Shown: positions 11,081 to 23,995 of the stretch, piece by piece
How positions within the stretch are numbered: the stretch's first letter is position 1
Layout: the number at the start of each line of letters is the position of its first letter
DNA from: Ophiura sarsii
Lineage: Eukaryota > Echinodermata > Ophiuroidea > Amphilepidida > Ophiuridae
DNA length: 64,000 bases
Reading direction: 5' to 3'
Assembly (NCBI GenBank): GCA_035610835.1
Contig: CM069449.1
Span: 7,996,404 to 8,060,403 of the forward strand
Made by a program: the position numbers and the translations under genes
Notes under the pieces: generated by a model
Database searches by the model: none
What the model saw: the letters and a program-made list of their open reading frames with translations, nothing else
What the model was told of the DNA's origin: nothing

Positions 11081-11311
11081 ACCTCATTAACAATTAGTTG
11101 ATTTATTTTGTTTTACCGCATTCTTATATTTTGAACTTGCTTTTGTCTGATGAACAACTATGTAAATTAGTTGGCTATAATTGTTTACTTTTACTGACTA
11201 TGAAGTAGTTTTATGATCATGTTGGTATTAATCTACCTGTACCACCCTACTTCTGATAAAAGGATAGCATATTCAAATTCACCAATGCTTCATCCACGCT
11301 TTCCTCTGGAT

Positions 11312-11502
<191 letters not shown>

Positions 11503-12450
11503 ACATCTCTCCAGTAATAAACCTGTTATAGCTTTGTAAGTACAGTGGTAAGAATGTGTATATGTTTTTTCTCCAGCGTGAGACGGATAGTACAACAATG
11601 TTCCACTATTGTAGCATACCCTATGGTTGCGGATTATGAAGGGGTTTAAATGCGAGTAAATGTGTAAGTTCAAATTGTGTGCAAGGTATGAGTTGGATTT
11701 TAATCAGATGTGGAATGTATTGATTGTGTGGGCCAAGTCATTTTCGGGATATCAATGGTACATGTATGGCCAATTGGCCATATGATGCTCTTGGCGAGTA
11801 TGTGAACATGTGTATGGAAAGGATGTTGATGATAATTGTGGAGTGAGTTTGCGTATGATTATTTGGGAGTAGGTGATTATGTTTATTGAGGGGATATGTC
11901 ATTTGCGGGTTTTGTTTTCTTTCTTATTTTCAAATTTTGATTTATTTGTGTATATGTTATTTGCTTATTTTGTGTTTAAAATGTAATTACTTTGTTTGAA
12001 TTCTGGTTTGGTTTTCTTCTTCATTTAATGATGATTTCAGGTATAGGTATAGAATAAAATCTCAGGGTCAGAAATTCGTGGAGAATCTGAGAATCCTCAT
12101 CGTATATAATCTGTCATACATTCTCGCCATATAATTTGCAAGAATATAAATGGAGTCTTACACCCTCTAACAAACTTCCGACCCTGACTTACAATCCCAT
12201 TAAGCAAATAATTCTCACAGACGCAATTGCAACTCCAGGATGCAATACAGTAGTACATGACTTGTTTACCCATCTGTAGTCTGCCAAAATGTTGAGAATT
12301 ATTTGTTTGGATTCTGAGTGACAATGATTATACACAATATTGATATTGTATTCATGTATGAGGCAACCTTGTTTTATAAATATACTTTAATGAATGTCAC
12401 ATTTCTTGTAAATAATTCATATTATTCTCCACAAACACTCCTTGAAACAT
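11503..12450. other. No feature recognised
   Basis: AT-rich single-copy-looking DNA without a supported exon, RNA gene or repeat. Confidence 0.5.
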
Positions 12451-12763
12451 AGCCAACTTTGTCCATGCCAACTTTGTCCGTGCCAACTTTGTCCATGCCA
12501 ACTTTGTCCATGCCAACTTTTTCCACGCCAACTTTGTCCATGCCAACTTTTTCCACGCCAACTTTTTCCACGCCAACTTTGTCCGCGCCAACTTTTTCCG
12601 CGCCAACTTTTTCCGCGCCAACTTTGTCCGCGCCAACTTTGTCCACGCCAAGTGTGACCATGCCAACTTTTTCCATGCCAACTTTTTCCATGCCAACTTT
12701 GTCCATGCCAACTTTGTCCATGCCAAATTTGTTCATGCCAACTTTGACCACGCCAACTGTGTC
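12451..12763. repeat. 15-bp minisatellite (CCATGCCAACTTTGT), about 20 units
   Basis: Tandem 15-bp units vary at a few positions (CCATGCC, CCACGCC or CCGCGCC; TTTGT or TTTTT). Because 15 is a multiple of three, several frames stay open on both strands, giving repetitive pseudo-proteins. Diverged units recur at about 12948-12985. Confidence 0.92.
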
Positions 12764-13333
12764 ACCTGTAGGTATTTGATACTTAGCATGTAGGTATAAT
12801 GGTACACACTTGTTTTCTGCATAAAATGTAGCTAGACTATCATATGCTTATAAACTTTTAATAAATGAAAATGCTGTCATATTTCGGAAGATTAATTTGA
12901 TGACTGTTTCATATCGCTTAACGTTCACAGATCTATCTGCATATATGCCATGTCAACAAGTCAACCAAGTCCACGCCAACAAAGTCACATGTATGTCTCT
13001 AATTATGAAACCACATTGGTACCTTGAAATGGAATATAATGTAGATCTAAAAAAAATGTTTTCCTGTTACAGTTAACAGTTCATAATATGTTACATTTGA
13101 TTTATGGAGCGGAGTATTATATATGTTGGCTGTCCTTTATCATGCTTTTAGTTTTAAATAAGATAAGAAATGACTACCGCCTTAAATTTCAGGTGTTTCA
13201 AACATCATTCTGGTGAATAACTAGGTATAACAAGGTTTGGGAGTCTTTAGCCCAACGAAATCGCGTAAACTTGCACAGAATCTATCAACAAATTCAAATC
13301 TGGTGTATAATTTACTCAATTACTGTAAGAAAC

Positions 13334-13666
13334 CAGGGCTGTCAACTTTTGGGATTTGCTGGGAGGGAGAGATACATGAGATTTTCAAGAAGGGGGGGGG
13401 GGGGTAGGGATGATGTAAATAAGTATATAGATAGTTATAAGGATAGGAGTGGGGGGGGTAGGGATGATGTTTTCCTCAAATCCGCACGAAAATTGCATGG
13501 TCAAAATCGCAACTGTACCTACGGAAGCTAGTATAAAGGTGTTGATACACACTTTAATTGAGGTAATTTTGTTGATGCGGGAGATTTTATATGCTATGCG
13601 GGAGTGCGGGAGAAAGAGTGTCTATGCGGGAGACTCCCGCCTAATGCGGGAGAGTTGACAGCCCTG
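13334..13666. mobile_element. Small hAT-like MITE
   Basis: The 333-bp element has terminal inverted repeats CAGGGCTGTCAACT and AGTTGACAGCCCTG, flanked by AAGAAAC on both sides (13327-13333 and 13667-13673). CAGGG termini are typical of hAT elements, although the visible target duplication is 7 rather than 8 bp. Internal G-runs and GCGGGAG repeats are present. Confidence 0.75.
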
Positions 13667-13759
13667 AAGAAACATACATTTCTGTTGACTACCGCAACAT
13701 CCCTACCCATGATACCCTATAGGCCTAGGCCCCAACACTTCCCTAGTTGATCATCTGGA

Positions 13760-14406
13760 TATACACCTAGCACATAAAGTCCCTGCTCAGGTGCTTTGAG
13801 GTTGACTAATTCAAAATATATAATCGGTATCAAAAATCTGAGATATACATTAAATGAGCAAATCTCTTCTCCGCAGTTTGATACCTCATTCAACAAAATC
13901 GAATGGATACTTTTAAAGTTATGTCGATTTCAATGACCGCGGACGCAACAGAAAAGTGGCACTAGGTATAGGAATCATTGATTTGTGTGTGATAACTGTG
14001 TGCTATCTGAACGTGACAGATGAATGGGTCTTTAGTGATATCCGCAATGTGCGGGACAAAGGGTGTATCTGGCTGTGAAGAATACAAGTCTTAATAGCTG
14101 ATAAGCTGTGAGTTTTTCAGTGCGTAAATCCATAGACGGGTAAAACATTGATGTTTACCGTCTATGGTAAATCACACACAAATCAATGATTTCCTATACC
14201 TAGTGCCACTTTTCTGTTGCATCCGCGGTCATTGAAATCGACATAACTTTAAAAGTATCCATGCGATTTTGTTGAATGAGGTATCAAACTGCGGAGAAGA
14301 AATTTGCTCATTTAATGTATATCTCAGATTTTTGGTACTGATTATATATTTTGAATTAGTCAACCTCAAAGCACCTGAGCAGGGACTTTATGTGCTAGGT
14401 GTATAT
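13760..14406. repeat. Foldback repeat with arms of about 235 bp
   Basis: Bases 13760-13992 are the near-complete reverse complement of 14171-14406; both outer ends contain CACCTAGCACATAAAGTCCC or its complement. The spacer holds a second short hairpin (about 14128-14166, CCATAGACGG). A single arm-like copy is in intron 2 of the copy 1 gene (about 1870-2060). Confidence 0.85.
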
Positions 14407-14539
14407 AGTAAGGGTACGATGGGATATCTGATAAACGAAACGTGCGGTATATTATCATGATTATCATAGGGTACGTCTATCTGGATTATTAAGGGCACCC
14501 GTATAATTTTGACTGCGTTTCGTTATCACATTATCGGTG

Positions 14540-15138
14540 TCCGTGGTTCGAATGCCGTGTAGAAGGTCAAATGGCAGTATGTGAAGTGTAGTTTATCTAT
14601 GTCATCTTTGCATAAATATAGTACCAGGTGTAGCCCATTCAACTTTGTTGTTCCTTCTTCAAAGGGTCAAGCTAGATTTACTTTTTATAGTACTGCTATT
14701 CATCCCTGGAACTCATTGCCGAGCGAGATCAAGAACACCAACAATTTTAGTTTATTCAAACTATTAGTTAAAAGACACTTGGCGAGTTATGATTCAATTA
14801 TTGTTTGAGCTGGTCTCACTTTGTGCTCGTGCCCTATTTGTTTTGTCCTTGTTTTTTTTCGTTTGGCGTTTGTGCTTCATTCATGCGTTTCATTTGTTTT
14901 TCTGGGATTTTTTCTGCCTTTCTATGCTTGTTAAGGACCCCAATGGAAATAAGCTTTGTGTTCAAAGCTTGTTGGGCTATCCTTGGTACTTTTGCTCACA
15001 TTTTATTATGTCTATATGTTTTTCAAATTGCTTGGTGCAATTTAATGACGTGCATATATTACATCTTTGTATTTTAGATGTTTCTATCTCTATATGATGT
15101 TTGTGTACCCAATCAAATCAAATCAAATCAAATCAAAT
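14540..15138 (+). pseudogene. LINE 3' end (CR1/L2-like) with (ATCAA)n tail
   Basis: The ORF at 14581-14808 carries the characteristic end of a reverse-transcriptase ORF: HKYSTRCSPFNFVVP, then AIHPWNSLPSEIKNTNNF, then FKLLVKRHL. A 3' untranslated part follows, containing GGACCCCAATGGAAATAAG, and a pentanucleotide ATCAA tail at 15111-15138. The element is severely 5'-truncated. Confidence 0.75.
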
Positions 15139-17560
15139 ACCTCGGAGGCGCTTAGTGGATAATAAGGTTACGGGGATGTGCCGCCAAATAGGGTCCACAT
15201 TTTCACCCGTCTGGTAAATTAATGACTCCTTTTCATAGACATTTTTGGTAATTGTATGGGTCTAAAATCCTTACTTTTGCTGCTTTTCACTGACATTTTA
15301 GCAACAATCTATCAAATATGTAGGAAAATGATTGGTCTCCGGGAAACATAGGGTCAATGGCGGCGGCACTATTCTACAAAAAAAGTATAAAGTATCGAGT
15401 GACCCCCACCCCTCCCACCCACCCACCCACCCGGATAGGCTACCAACTTAACCAAGACAAATCAAGACGAGACAGGACACGACAAGATAAACATGAGATA
15501 TCGTATGTGCATTTGGTGATTATATATTGAGTACAACACCATCATAAAGTTAACGATATTGTAACATTCAAATACTGAGAATACTCTATTGGAAGTGTCC
15601 AAAAGTCCCAAGGATATCGTCAAACGAACGTCATTTATGTCATCAAACTGCTTGCGAATTGACTGATCAGTGACAAAGATTACCATACGTATCTCAAAAT
15701 GTGATATCGTATCCTAAAAAGCAAATCAGGGCACATTATATGATATTTTCCCTATGGGTCATTCCATGCCAAATCAACCAAAGGGTTGGTTGGTCACCCT
15801 CTCAGATTTGCCTGACATTTATTTCTGTAGTATATATATTATGTATAATGAATACATGCAAAAAAATAGCGCTCAACTCAAAGCGGTTTCGAAAAGATAG
15901 CCTCTTGATATTTGACACCGAACTGCATTTTTGTCACCCCAAGTTGCATTTTAAAATATATTGAATTTTGGATCGAGCACATCTCAAATTTGGTAAAATA
16001 TATTTAAATGTAAATTTTTAACTAGAGTGATTGCTATCCAAATAAACAGAAAATGACGTCAGAAACACTGTATCTCATCAACTTAAGGTCCCGTGGGCCT
16101 CCAAACATGGCTTCATATTTCAGAAATTAGAATATTTATATTTCATTTCTTGCTGATGCTGTATAGCCATGCAACTTAATTCCCAAACAACTCACATACA
16201 TAATGGCTGGGACCTAAAGATGCGTCCGCAGACAAAAATCATGAAAATAGCCCCCCAACCCCCTGCCTGGTGACCTTTGACCCCGTAGTCCAATACCGAC
16301 AAAATTGAAACATCACACATTAGTAAGCTGATATCAGATCTACATCTGTACAAAACCTTAACTTTGTACCTTTATTGCAATGGTTCGATCAGATTCTGAA
16401 TGTGGGGGATTAAGTGTGGAGCCAAAACACATAATACATTAATACGTTATAATAATACTATCTTATACAGTACTGCAAGAATTCCTTTAAAAAGGCAAGA
16501 GTGACGTGTTGATATAAGTTGCACAATATCAAAACTGATATGGAGATGTCAGTCATGCTTTGTGGTCGTCAGATATGTCAGGGATTTCTGTCAAGTTCTC
16601 CTGTTGTTGGTTTAAGAGTTGGGCTTTTTGGTGTTATCAGAAAAAGTATACCCTGTGATTTAAGCGCAAAAATGCCAAAATTGTCCTGTTTTAGGCTTTT
16701 GATTTTTTTATTTGAAATCGAGCCCGTTTCACGAATATATTTTCTGTAGTAACCACGTGTCATGTTATGTGCGGAAGGACTCGCCACTGCTTGCATGATA
16801 TCAGTTGTTTACAGGACTCTCTTAATCAATTTCTAAAACACCACCACTTCGTGAAATAAACAGTTTTGACTCCGTTATATGGGTCTCATGTGCGTGGGAG
16901 TATTGTGTCCAGCCCAAGTAACTAAAAGAATAACAAACACACAAAACGTAGTCAGTTAATCCAGTGACTGTCACTGGTTAATCACGATATATCATAACAT
17001 GACCAGGTTTGCATACAACGATCTGTTGTTGTTGCCCAGTTGAATTAAGCATGGGGTCACTTTGGTGACATATGTTTGATCTTTAATTTTTGTTTCCCCA
17101 TTTTGCAGCCGGTCAATGTGTTTTTGGTGGACAAGTTAACTTGGCCACCTTAGTTTTCAAATGAAAGGTCATGGGTCATTATTATTGTTTCAATTAGCTA
17201 GTGGTGACGTTAAACGTTACAATTATTGTATTTACTAAATAATGTAAATTGTATTATACATAAAGGAAGAAGTATTGATAGAAAAACGAATCTTATCTGT
17301 GGTTTCATGCAATTTGAGCTTTTTAATACAGCCGGCAGTAGACTTTGGTATAAAATGCTAAATATCGCCAATCACCGCCAAATTCAGATTTTCAAGGCAA
17401 AATTAGTATTTTAATGATATTTTATAATATATGTGTCTATTACAATAAATAAAATAGTGTTTTGATGGACATGTAGTTCAAATATCACATTTTAATAGTT
17501 TATTGAGTGGATAAACCAGACAGTCTCAATATTATAATAACTTATGACTTCCGGTTATGT
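15139..17560. other. No gene recognised; short CCCA microsatellite at 15402-15432
   Basis: Reading both strands I found no supported exon. A CCCA-type microsatellite is present, and the remainder is AT-rich with isolated short open frames. Confidence 0.5.
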
Positions 17561-17570
17561 AATGACACCG

Positions 17571-17642
17571 CGGTGGTGTAGCGGTTGATTCCTGCGCCTG
17601 CCGTGCATTGAACCTGGGTTCAATTCTGCTGGGGACCACATA
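17571..17642 (+). pseudogene. tRNA-like sequence (possible SINE head)
   Basis: An A-box-like GGTGTAGCGGTTGA and a B-box-like GGGTTCAATTC are spaced as in a tRNA, but the acceptor and anticodon stems do not pair well. It is probably a tRNA-derived repeat remnant, not a working tRNA. Confidence 0.4.
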
Positions 17643-17886
17643 TAATTTTGTATAATATTGGTACTTTTTAATGTTCCATGATATTAATTACTTACAATAT
17701 CATTAGTTTGTTTATTAATGAGACTCTTTTTTTTTATCTATTATTATTTATTACTTTTTTGGTTCAATGAATATGTCATGAATATCACGATTTTCTTTTT
17801 TTATTCGGCTGTTGTTATATGAACTTCATTCATGAACTTAATACATATGTACAGTGTGTGTATTCATTCGTGATTTATCTTTAAAA

Positions 17887-18543
17887 ACGATTGACTACAA
17901 ATTATCCTGGCGGTCCCAAGTTCGCGCCCCGGGAAATACAAGTTATTTTGTGCACTTTTAAATTTGTCATTGGAATTTAAAATTAAATTATAAATAATGA
18001 TATTTTTTCTTTCAATTCTTTTTCTTAACTTCACCATAATGATATAGGCCTAGCTCACAAACGTCTCGGTGATTTCCTTCCAGAAACAACACACTGTGAT
18101 CCTCTTGCCAACTTCCACAAAATTCAACAGATCCATTCCAAGTTTTCTCATCGGTTTGCCACCTTAACACTCGCCCCCCCCCCCCCCCCCCCAGTTTTTT
18201 AGAAGACCATGTTACAAAACGATTGACTATTAGTATTATAATAATAATTATCCTGGCGCCCCGGGAAATCCTGCATTTTTGAATTTATCATAAATTACGT
18301 TTTTCTCGTAATTAATAAACATTGGAATTTAAATTAAATTATAAATTATGATATATTTTTTCTTTCAATTTTTTTTCTCTCCATAAACTTCACCACATAG
18401 GGCCTATCGTTCACATAACGTCCCGGTGATTTCCTTCCAGAAACAACACACTAGTGATCCTCTTGCCGACTTCCACAAAATTCAACAGATCCATTCCAAG
18501 TCTTCTCATCCTTTTTCCACCCAGTTTTTTAGAAGACCTTGTT
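17887..18543. repeat. Direct tandem duplication, period about 331 bp
   Basis: 17887-18217 and 18218-18543 share long blocks such as GTGATTTCCTTCCAGAAACA and AACAGATCCATTCCAAG, with the intervening AT-rich part also repeated. The first unit carries a C run at 18174-18192. Confidence 0.8.
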
Positions 18544-18795
18544 TCACCTAAAACCTGATTGGTTCCAAGTCAATTGTATGTCTTTTCTTAGCATATCTCC
18601 GGGGAGGTGGGGCATAATGAATTTGTCCGGGAAGGCCAGCTCAAAACAAACAAAAAAGGATAGGAAGGAAAGAGAGGGAGGAAAATAAGTATATAGATAG
18701 TTATAAGGATAGGATAAGTGGAAAGAAGTGAAAATCGAAAAGAAACTTACGTAACTTTAGTGACTTTCATCAAGGTTAAGACCGGGCAAGGAACG

Positions 18796-18816
18796 CCCCC
18801 CCCCCCCCCCCCCCCC
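18796..18816. repeat. Poly-C tract
   Basis: A C run of about 21 bp in otherwise unremarkable DNA. An end reading AGCCACGCCACTG at about 19172-19184 may mark the other terminus of a hAT-like element. Confidence 0.6.
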
Positions 18817-18849
18817 TCACTTTGACGTTGGGAGCATTGCGTATAATTA

Positions 18850-20440
18850 TTCGGAGAATCTTAGGGATTAACTAATACTTTCCATATAATTGACAATGTG
18901 CCCCTTGCCCAGCTTGACGGGCAATGTAGTATAACAATTGCACATTTCCGAGCGCTACGCGCATTTGTCTTAGAATATCATTATCAGATTATAGAAATCT
19001 GTTTCAAACAAAAATGTCCCTCAATGATGGCCAGATAAGTGTCAATAATACGTTTTAAAAATTCACGCGCTACGCACACATCATGTTCAGGATGCGACAT
19101 CATTCGGTGGAATAGAGTGCCCAACAACACTATTGGTTCGTAATTAGGGTCGAACTGATATCCCCCCTGTCAAGTGACCCAGCCACGCCACTGATTCTTT
19201 TATTGACGTGATTGTACGTATGCCTTCTTTTATGAATAGTAAATCGTTAGAAGTGTTTGAAATAACATTATTGTCTATGTAAGAAACACTATGCAAAGTC
19301 AATCCAATTGTTATTGCAAAATTGAGGTTGTCTTTGTTTTCTCTCGAAGCAAGAGCCTTTATTTAATTCCGCACATTTTAACAAAGTAGCTTTGATTTCA
19401 TTAAGTATGAAACATTTACATAGTTACCTATCAATTATTACATAATATTATTAGTGTTACAGATTACATAATGAAATTCATGAACAAAATAATACAACAC
19501 ATTGAGGTTTCCTACTGTTTGTTATGTTAACCTATAGTCACCTATTAAAGCAAGGAAATAACACTATTCTTCGTCGTTTTGCAAATAAAAAAGTATTTGT
19601 TAATACCAATCTAGCCGGACTTGTATTATTGCGCAATGCACGCAACCTTCCAAATCGTTTCTATAGTATAATCAGTTCCAAATTGGCGAAAATTGTGAGG
19701 CTTGTATTTGTCTGCATGCGCAAAAGGAATCCATGTCATTGTGCATGTTTATTGGTTATACTGTGTGCGTTTGCCCATCATTAGCAGTTATTAACGAGCG
19801 GTGGACAAGTAAGTATATTGCATTTTGGCCTGCGGATAAATATTATCCTCACAATTATCGCCAATTTTGAACTGAATACATTTGAGGTTATCTTCAGCAG
19901 GACTATTCGATAGTCTACTTCATGCGAGCTCATGCAGGTCAGTTTAAGTCAATATTGTTAGGGTTTTTTTTCTTAATTTTGAAATTTACGGGAATGTGTT
20001 TAGAATCTTCTCAAATGGAGGTGTTTATCTCCCTATCTACATCTCTTGGAGTAAACAATTCAGAAATGGGTAGTTTCTTATTCTATTATTTTAAAGGAAA
20101 ACAAAATCTAGAAGCAAACAATGTTTTGTTTTGAAATCACTATGCAAGGAGTTATTGGTTCCTGTAAATAGGCACTTCTGTTGAACTGGTGTAGATCCAC
20201 AGACTGTGGCCGGTGTACCATTTCAGTATTATAAGTTTATATCGCCCAATTGAGGTGGAAGCAATTATTTGAAATCTTAATCTGATCATTGACACACATA
20301 CATATGCTTCCCTGTGTTTTGAAACACATCGTTGGTAGATCATATTGAGAGTAGTGACACAGTTCTCTCGTAACGTTGTCCAAATTGATTTACTTTCTAG
20401 TTTAATCATCATTTATACAAGGATACAAAATGTAAGAATA
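18850..20440. other. No gene recognised
   Basis: Only short open frames without splice context or recognisable domains are present. Confidence 0.5.
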
Positions 20441-21844
20441 AATATTGATCATTATTGATCAATATCGGCCAATGTTATGAATATGCTATAGTAGGAATTG
20501 AAAGAGGAACAAGAGGAACCGGAAACTGGACTGAAATCAAAAATAATGGTGAAATATCAGTAACTCGCTATTACATTATGCTTGCAACTATCACACCTAC
20601 CCCACCCTCAACACCAACCAACCCCACCCCCACCCCAACCCCCACTCAACCCCCATCCAACCCGACATGTCTTCGCAGTCGCTGTGCCAATTACAATAAA
20701 TTGCTTCCAGTTTTCGTCTTTTCTGTGAACTGTTTTGCATGAGTAGTAATCAAAAATGAGATAGGGGAAACAAATCTGGACTCTGTCGAGTCTACAATGA
20801 AAATACTCAGTTTGCATCATTTATTTAGTGAAAAACTACGAACGCCGCCGCCGCAGTGACATCGTCGTGTAATCTGACCGATGAAACGATGTCTATTAGA
20901 CCAGTTCAAATTGAGATCGTAAATCTTCGGAAAACAGGTAATGTGGACTACATGTAGTTGAGCAGCGCGTTCTTCGCAACGGTTGATCGCATTCATAGCA
21001 TTAGTTGTCCTCATAGTGGTTTACTATGTTGAAATACATGCGTACACTCATGAGAAGTAAAACTAGTAGCGAGACTATTTTGTTTTTATCAACAATGACG
21101 TCGATACCGTTAACTTGGAAATTTATCGAGCAAACGGTAAATGTAAAAGTACTATTACCTCGAATCTCTTTTATCTCACCATATTTGTTACTGAAACACC
21201 ATATGAATTTCTTAGCGCAACTTAATTTTTGCCACTAAAATCATCAGATTTCGAAGGTCTAAAAATCATAGCTCAGCGATCAAATGTCCTATAATTTTCG
21301 TTTTTGTTGTTAAATGAAGCTGAAATTGTTACGCTTTTTTTAATATATTATTTGTATTTTTAGAAAAAATAAACCGTTAGGAGGATCTCAAAGTGAAAAG
21401 TGCTAGTTTGGTTCGTTTTACCATGGTTTTACAGTGCGTCAATGATATTTTCGGCAAAAACAAACTTCCAACACGATCCCTAAATGTTGTAACTTTGCGA
21501 CGCGACTGCCGATAAACTTAGTTTAGAAATGAAGAATAAACCAATTAGAGTTGAGTCATCCGATTGTGCAAACTCAGGGATGAACATGAAATTTCTTGAA
21601 CCAATTTTGTCTCACATGAGAAAATAGGTCAAATAGTTCTCTGTTATATAAAATTTACATTTGATTGAAAGCAGACATCTTCTACTTTCCAATCATGTTT
21701 TTTAACTTCTCGACAAAGTTAAATGAGAGAAAATACGATTAAAAGAGTACAACTTGGTTTAAATTTATTGAACATTTTCACAATTTGTGTGTAGGTGAAA
21801 TGCGTAACATGAACAGACAATAGATTGGTTATTGACTTTGTATT

Positions 21845-21964
21845 GTTCTCAGTTGGTTGTAACCAGCCACATCATGCTGTATATAAGGGCGTGTTCACAC
21901 TTTAGTTCTCAGTTGGTTGTAACCAGCCACATCATGCTGTATATAAGGGCGTGTTCACACTTTA
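21845..21964. repeat. Perfect 60-bp tandem duplication spanning a MITE end
   Basis: Two identical 60-bp units (21845-21904 and 21905-21964) each contain AACCAGCCACATCATGCTG and the element end GGGCGTGTTCACAC. The duplication therefore arose after insertion. Confidence 0.9.
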
Positions 21965-22824
21965 GCTTTTTCCTCAACCCGGGTCGGACCCGGGTCGAAC
22001 CCGGATTGATCGATAATTAATTTTCTGTTCACACTAGAGCGCTATGTATGTCAAACTCTGTTTGTTGGCCGTGGTTTTTTTTCGTTTTTTTAACTGGATA
22101 TTTAAGCTTTATCTCAAACTGTTTTTAAGCTAAAAAGTTTATGAAATACGTATGTAGGGATTCTGTACGCCGGTCTTAAACAAAATATCTGGTGCATAAC
22201 ATAACATGCAATCTATTTTCTAAAACACTGGCAAATCCAAAGAAAGATTTGGTTTCCAGACTTGTTGTTATGTGTTTCAGTATCTGTGAATTTTTTCTTG
22301 AGTGCTTTGATTTTATTTTGACATTGCTCAATGTTGCTCAATGTTACGGTGAAAACCCATTGCCTCCATCTGGCGTGATATATTTGCGTAAATATCCTTA
22401 TTGTGGATCATTGAGTTCAAACTAATTTGCACGGTCTCATCCGCCCAGAGTTCCATCATGGCTTCCGTTTCAATTTGACTCCATTTATTTGCCATTTTGA
22501 CAAATTTGATAAAAAATTCAACCATAACCAAAGGCAGACGAGAGCGTGCGAAGCAAAGCTGAAAACTGACGTAAACAACTACGGTCAGAGGTTAGCAGTC
22601 AGGTTTGCAACCCGGGTCGAACAGCGATTTCTGTTCACACTACAGTCGACCCGGGTTGAACCCGGGTTGAACCCGGGTTCTACCCTTCACTTTCGCAGGG
22701 TTGTAATTTTCGACCCAGGTCGGTTTTTTGAGCCTATTTCTCTGTTCACACTAGACTACAACCCGGGTTCGACCCGGGTCCAACCCGGGTCGTGGAGAAA
22801 ACTAGCTATAGTGTGAACACGCCC
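21947..22824. mobile_element. PIF/Harbinger-type element with TAA target duplication
   Basis: Termini GGGCGTGTTCACACT and AGTGTGAACACGCCC are flanked by TAA (21944-21946 and 22825-22827), the target size usual for PIF/Harbinger. The interior contains a Myb/SANT-like ORF remnant on the minus strand and clusters of the palindrome AACCCGGGTT near both ends. Confidence 0.75.
22205..22495 (-). pseudogene. Myb/SANT-like DNA-binding domain remnant of a Harbinger element
   Basis: From the ATG at 22495 the minus strand reads MANKWSQIETEAMMELW, with later IYANISRQMEAMGFHRNIEQ, the pattern of Myb/SANT-like (trihelix) domains encoded by Harbinger transposons as their second protein. A short tandem duplication (TTGCTCAATG twice, about 22326-22345) shifts the frame; past it the domain continues in another frame with QNKIKALKKKF and NNKSG. 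The ORF is therefore broken. It is the only coding trace in the element, and no DDE transposase is seen. Confidence 0.65.
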
Positions 22825-23070
22825 TAAGTGCTCTGTTAGCTACCAATATTATACTTGAGAAATTCATATGCGCCAGATACAACTTTGTGAGCAAGACAAT
22901 CTTTCACCAACACCAGCGCAATCTACACACGGGTTATTACAGACACCGGTTGTTGTTTTTTGTTCCACTAATGCCAAAAACACTCTGCTAATCGGAAACA
23001 TTCGGAATCGAACTATTTTTTTCGGATTGGTCTATGACAATGAAATTATGGCGGACCACGAGGTCGGATA

Positions 23071-23870
23071 AATGTGATACTGATTTCCGAACCCTTATAG
23101 TGAATATAATTAATTATTGATTTCGAACAAAGGTCAGGAAGGAATAACGATGTTATTTGACAGCGTTACACAAAAGTACATTTGAAGAAAAAAAACCGAT
23201 TCTTTAACAAATATATATAACAGCATTACTCTGAGTATTATACGATAATAACAATATATGGTACGCTAGTACTCGTCAAACTCTCTTTAGGAAACGTGCT
23301 GCTACACTCATTGTAAGCATACGTGACCACAACAACGCGTAATACAGGGTGTCCCAGAACATGCCTAGAATGAGCTATGAATACCATTGTTATTGGTCAA
23401 AGTTTTATGATTATAACATCCACATATATTTAGCTTTTATAAGAATTTCTATTTTGGTTAAAATTGGACGTTTCACAATGGGGTACTTGCGTATGAGATG
23501 ATAATATTTACCACACCCCAACTACATTTACTATCTGGACACTATGTGTACATGATATACCTTTACAAAACATCATTTAATTAAATTTAATATTCATTGG
23601 TAAATTCCCATAAAATCAAACATAACTTCCATGGGAATGGTAGTGGGTTCCGCTCTTATCACGCCCCCCCCCCCCCCCCCCCCCACCGCTTATGTCGTGT
23701 ACTGATTTCAAATTTGACCGACTGTGGGATGGTCTACTTTACCCCTCTCTAGCACGGCTCAAAAAGGTGATTAACCAACACCATCGTAATACAGATTTAA
23801 GATGATACCGTATAGGCCTACAATATAGCCTAAAATATTAATAAAAGGTATGATACATTGTATCATCCAT
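23071..23870. other. No gene; C run and mariner-like end motif
   Basis: A C run lies at 23664-23684. At about 23344 there is ACAGGGTGTCCCAGA, which resembles the termini of small mariner-type elements also seen near 740, 24807, 41920, 50488 and 56490. No paired terminus was established. Confidence 0.45.
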
Positions 23871-23875
23871 ATGAG

Positions 23876-23881
23876 TTTATT
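23876..23881 (-). terminator. Polyadenylation signal of the adhesion GPCR gene
   Basis: AATAAA on the minus strand lies 115 bp past the stop codon at 23996, in an AT-rich context, a suitable distance for the 3' end of this gene. Confidence 0.6.
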
Positions 23882-23995
23882 AATGTCTATATAATACACA
23901 TCAATCGTCTTTAACTTGACCGAATGGACAACAATAGAGAAAGGACGACGAGAGTAAATTTAGGTATTGTACGCTGTGCACAGGTGGGCAAGTTT

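Larger units (their letters stand above)
21201..22869. mobile_element. Nested insertion with 12-bp inverted ends (ATATGAATTTCT)
   Basis: The 1669-bp segment starts ATATGAATTTCT and ends AGAAATTCATAT exactly where the related repeat at 32155-32650 is continuous. It holds the Harbinger-type MITE at 21947-22824. No transposase is visible. Confidence 0.6.
20540..23070. repeat. Dispersed repeat, copy 1, interrupted by a nested insertion
   Basis: 20880-21200 and 22870-23070 together match 32155-32650 collinearly; shared phrases include TTCTTCGCAACGGTTGATCG, CTCATGAGAAGTAAAACTAG and AAGACAATCTTTCACCAACA. Bases 21201-22869 are extra here. The leading part (20540-20740) matches the tandem units at 39410-39990. 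Confidence 0.75.

Noticed and set aside
12397..12779. Repetitive ORFs on both strands
   Set aside because: Products of the 15-bp minisatellite; open only because the unit is a multiple of three.
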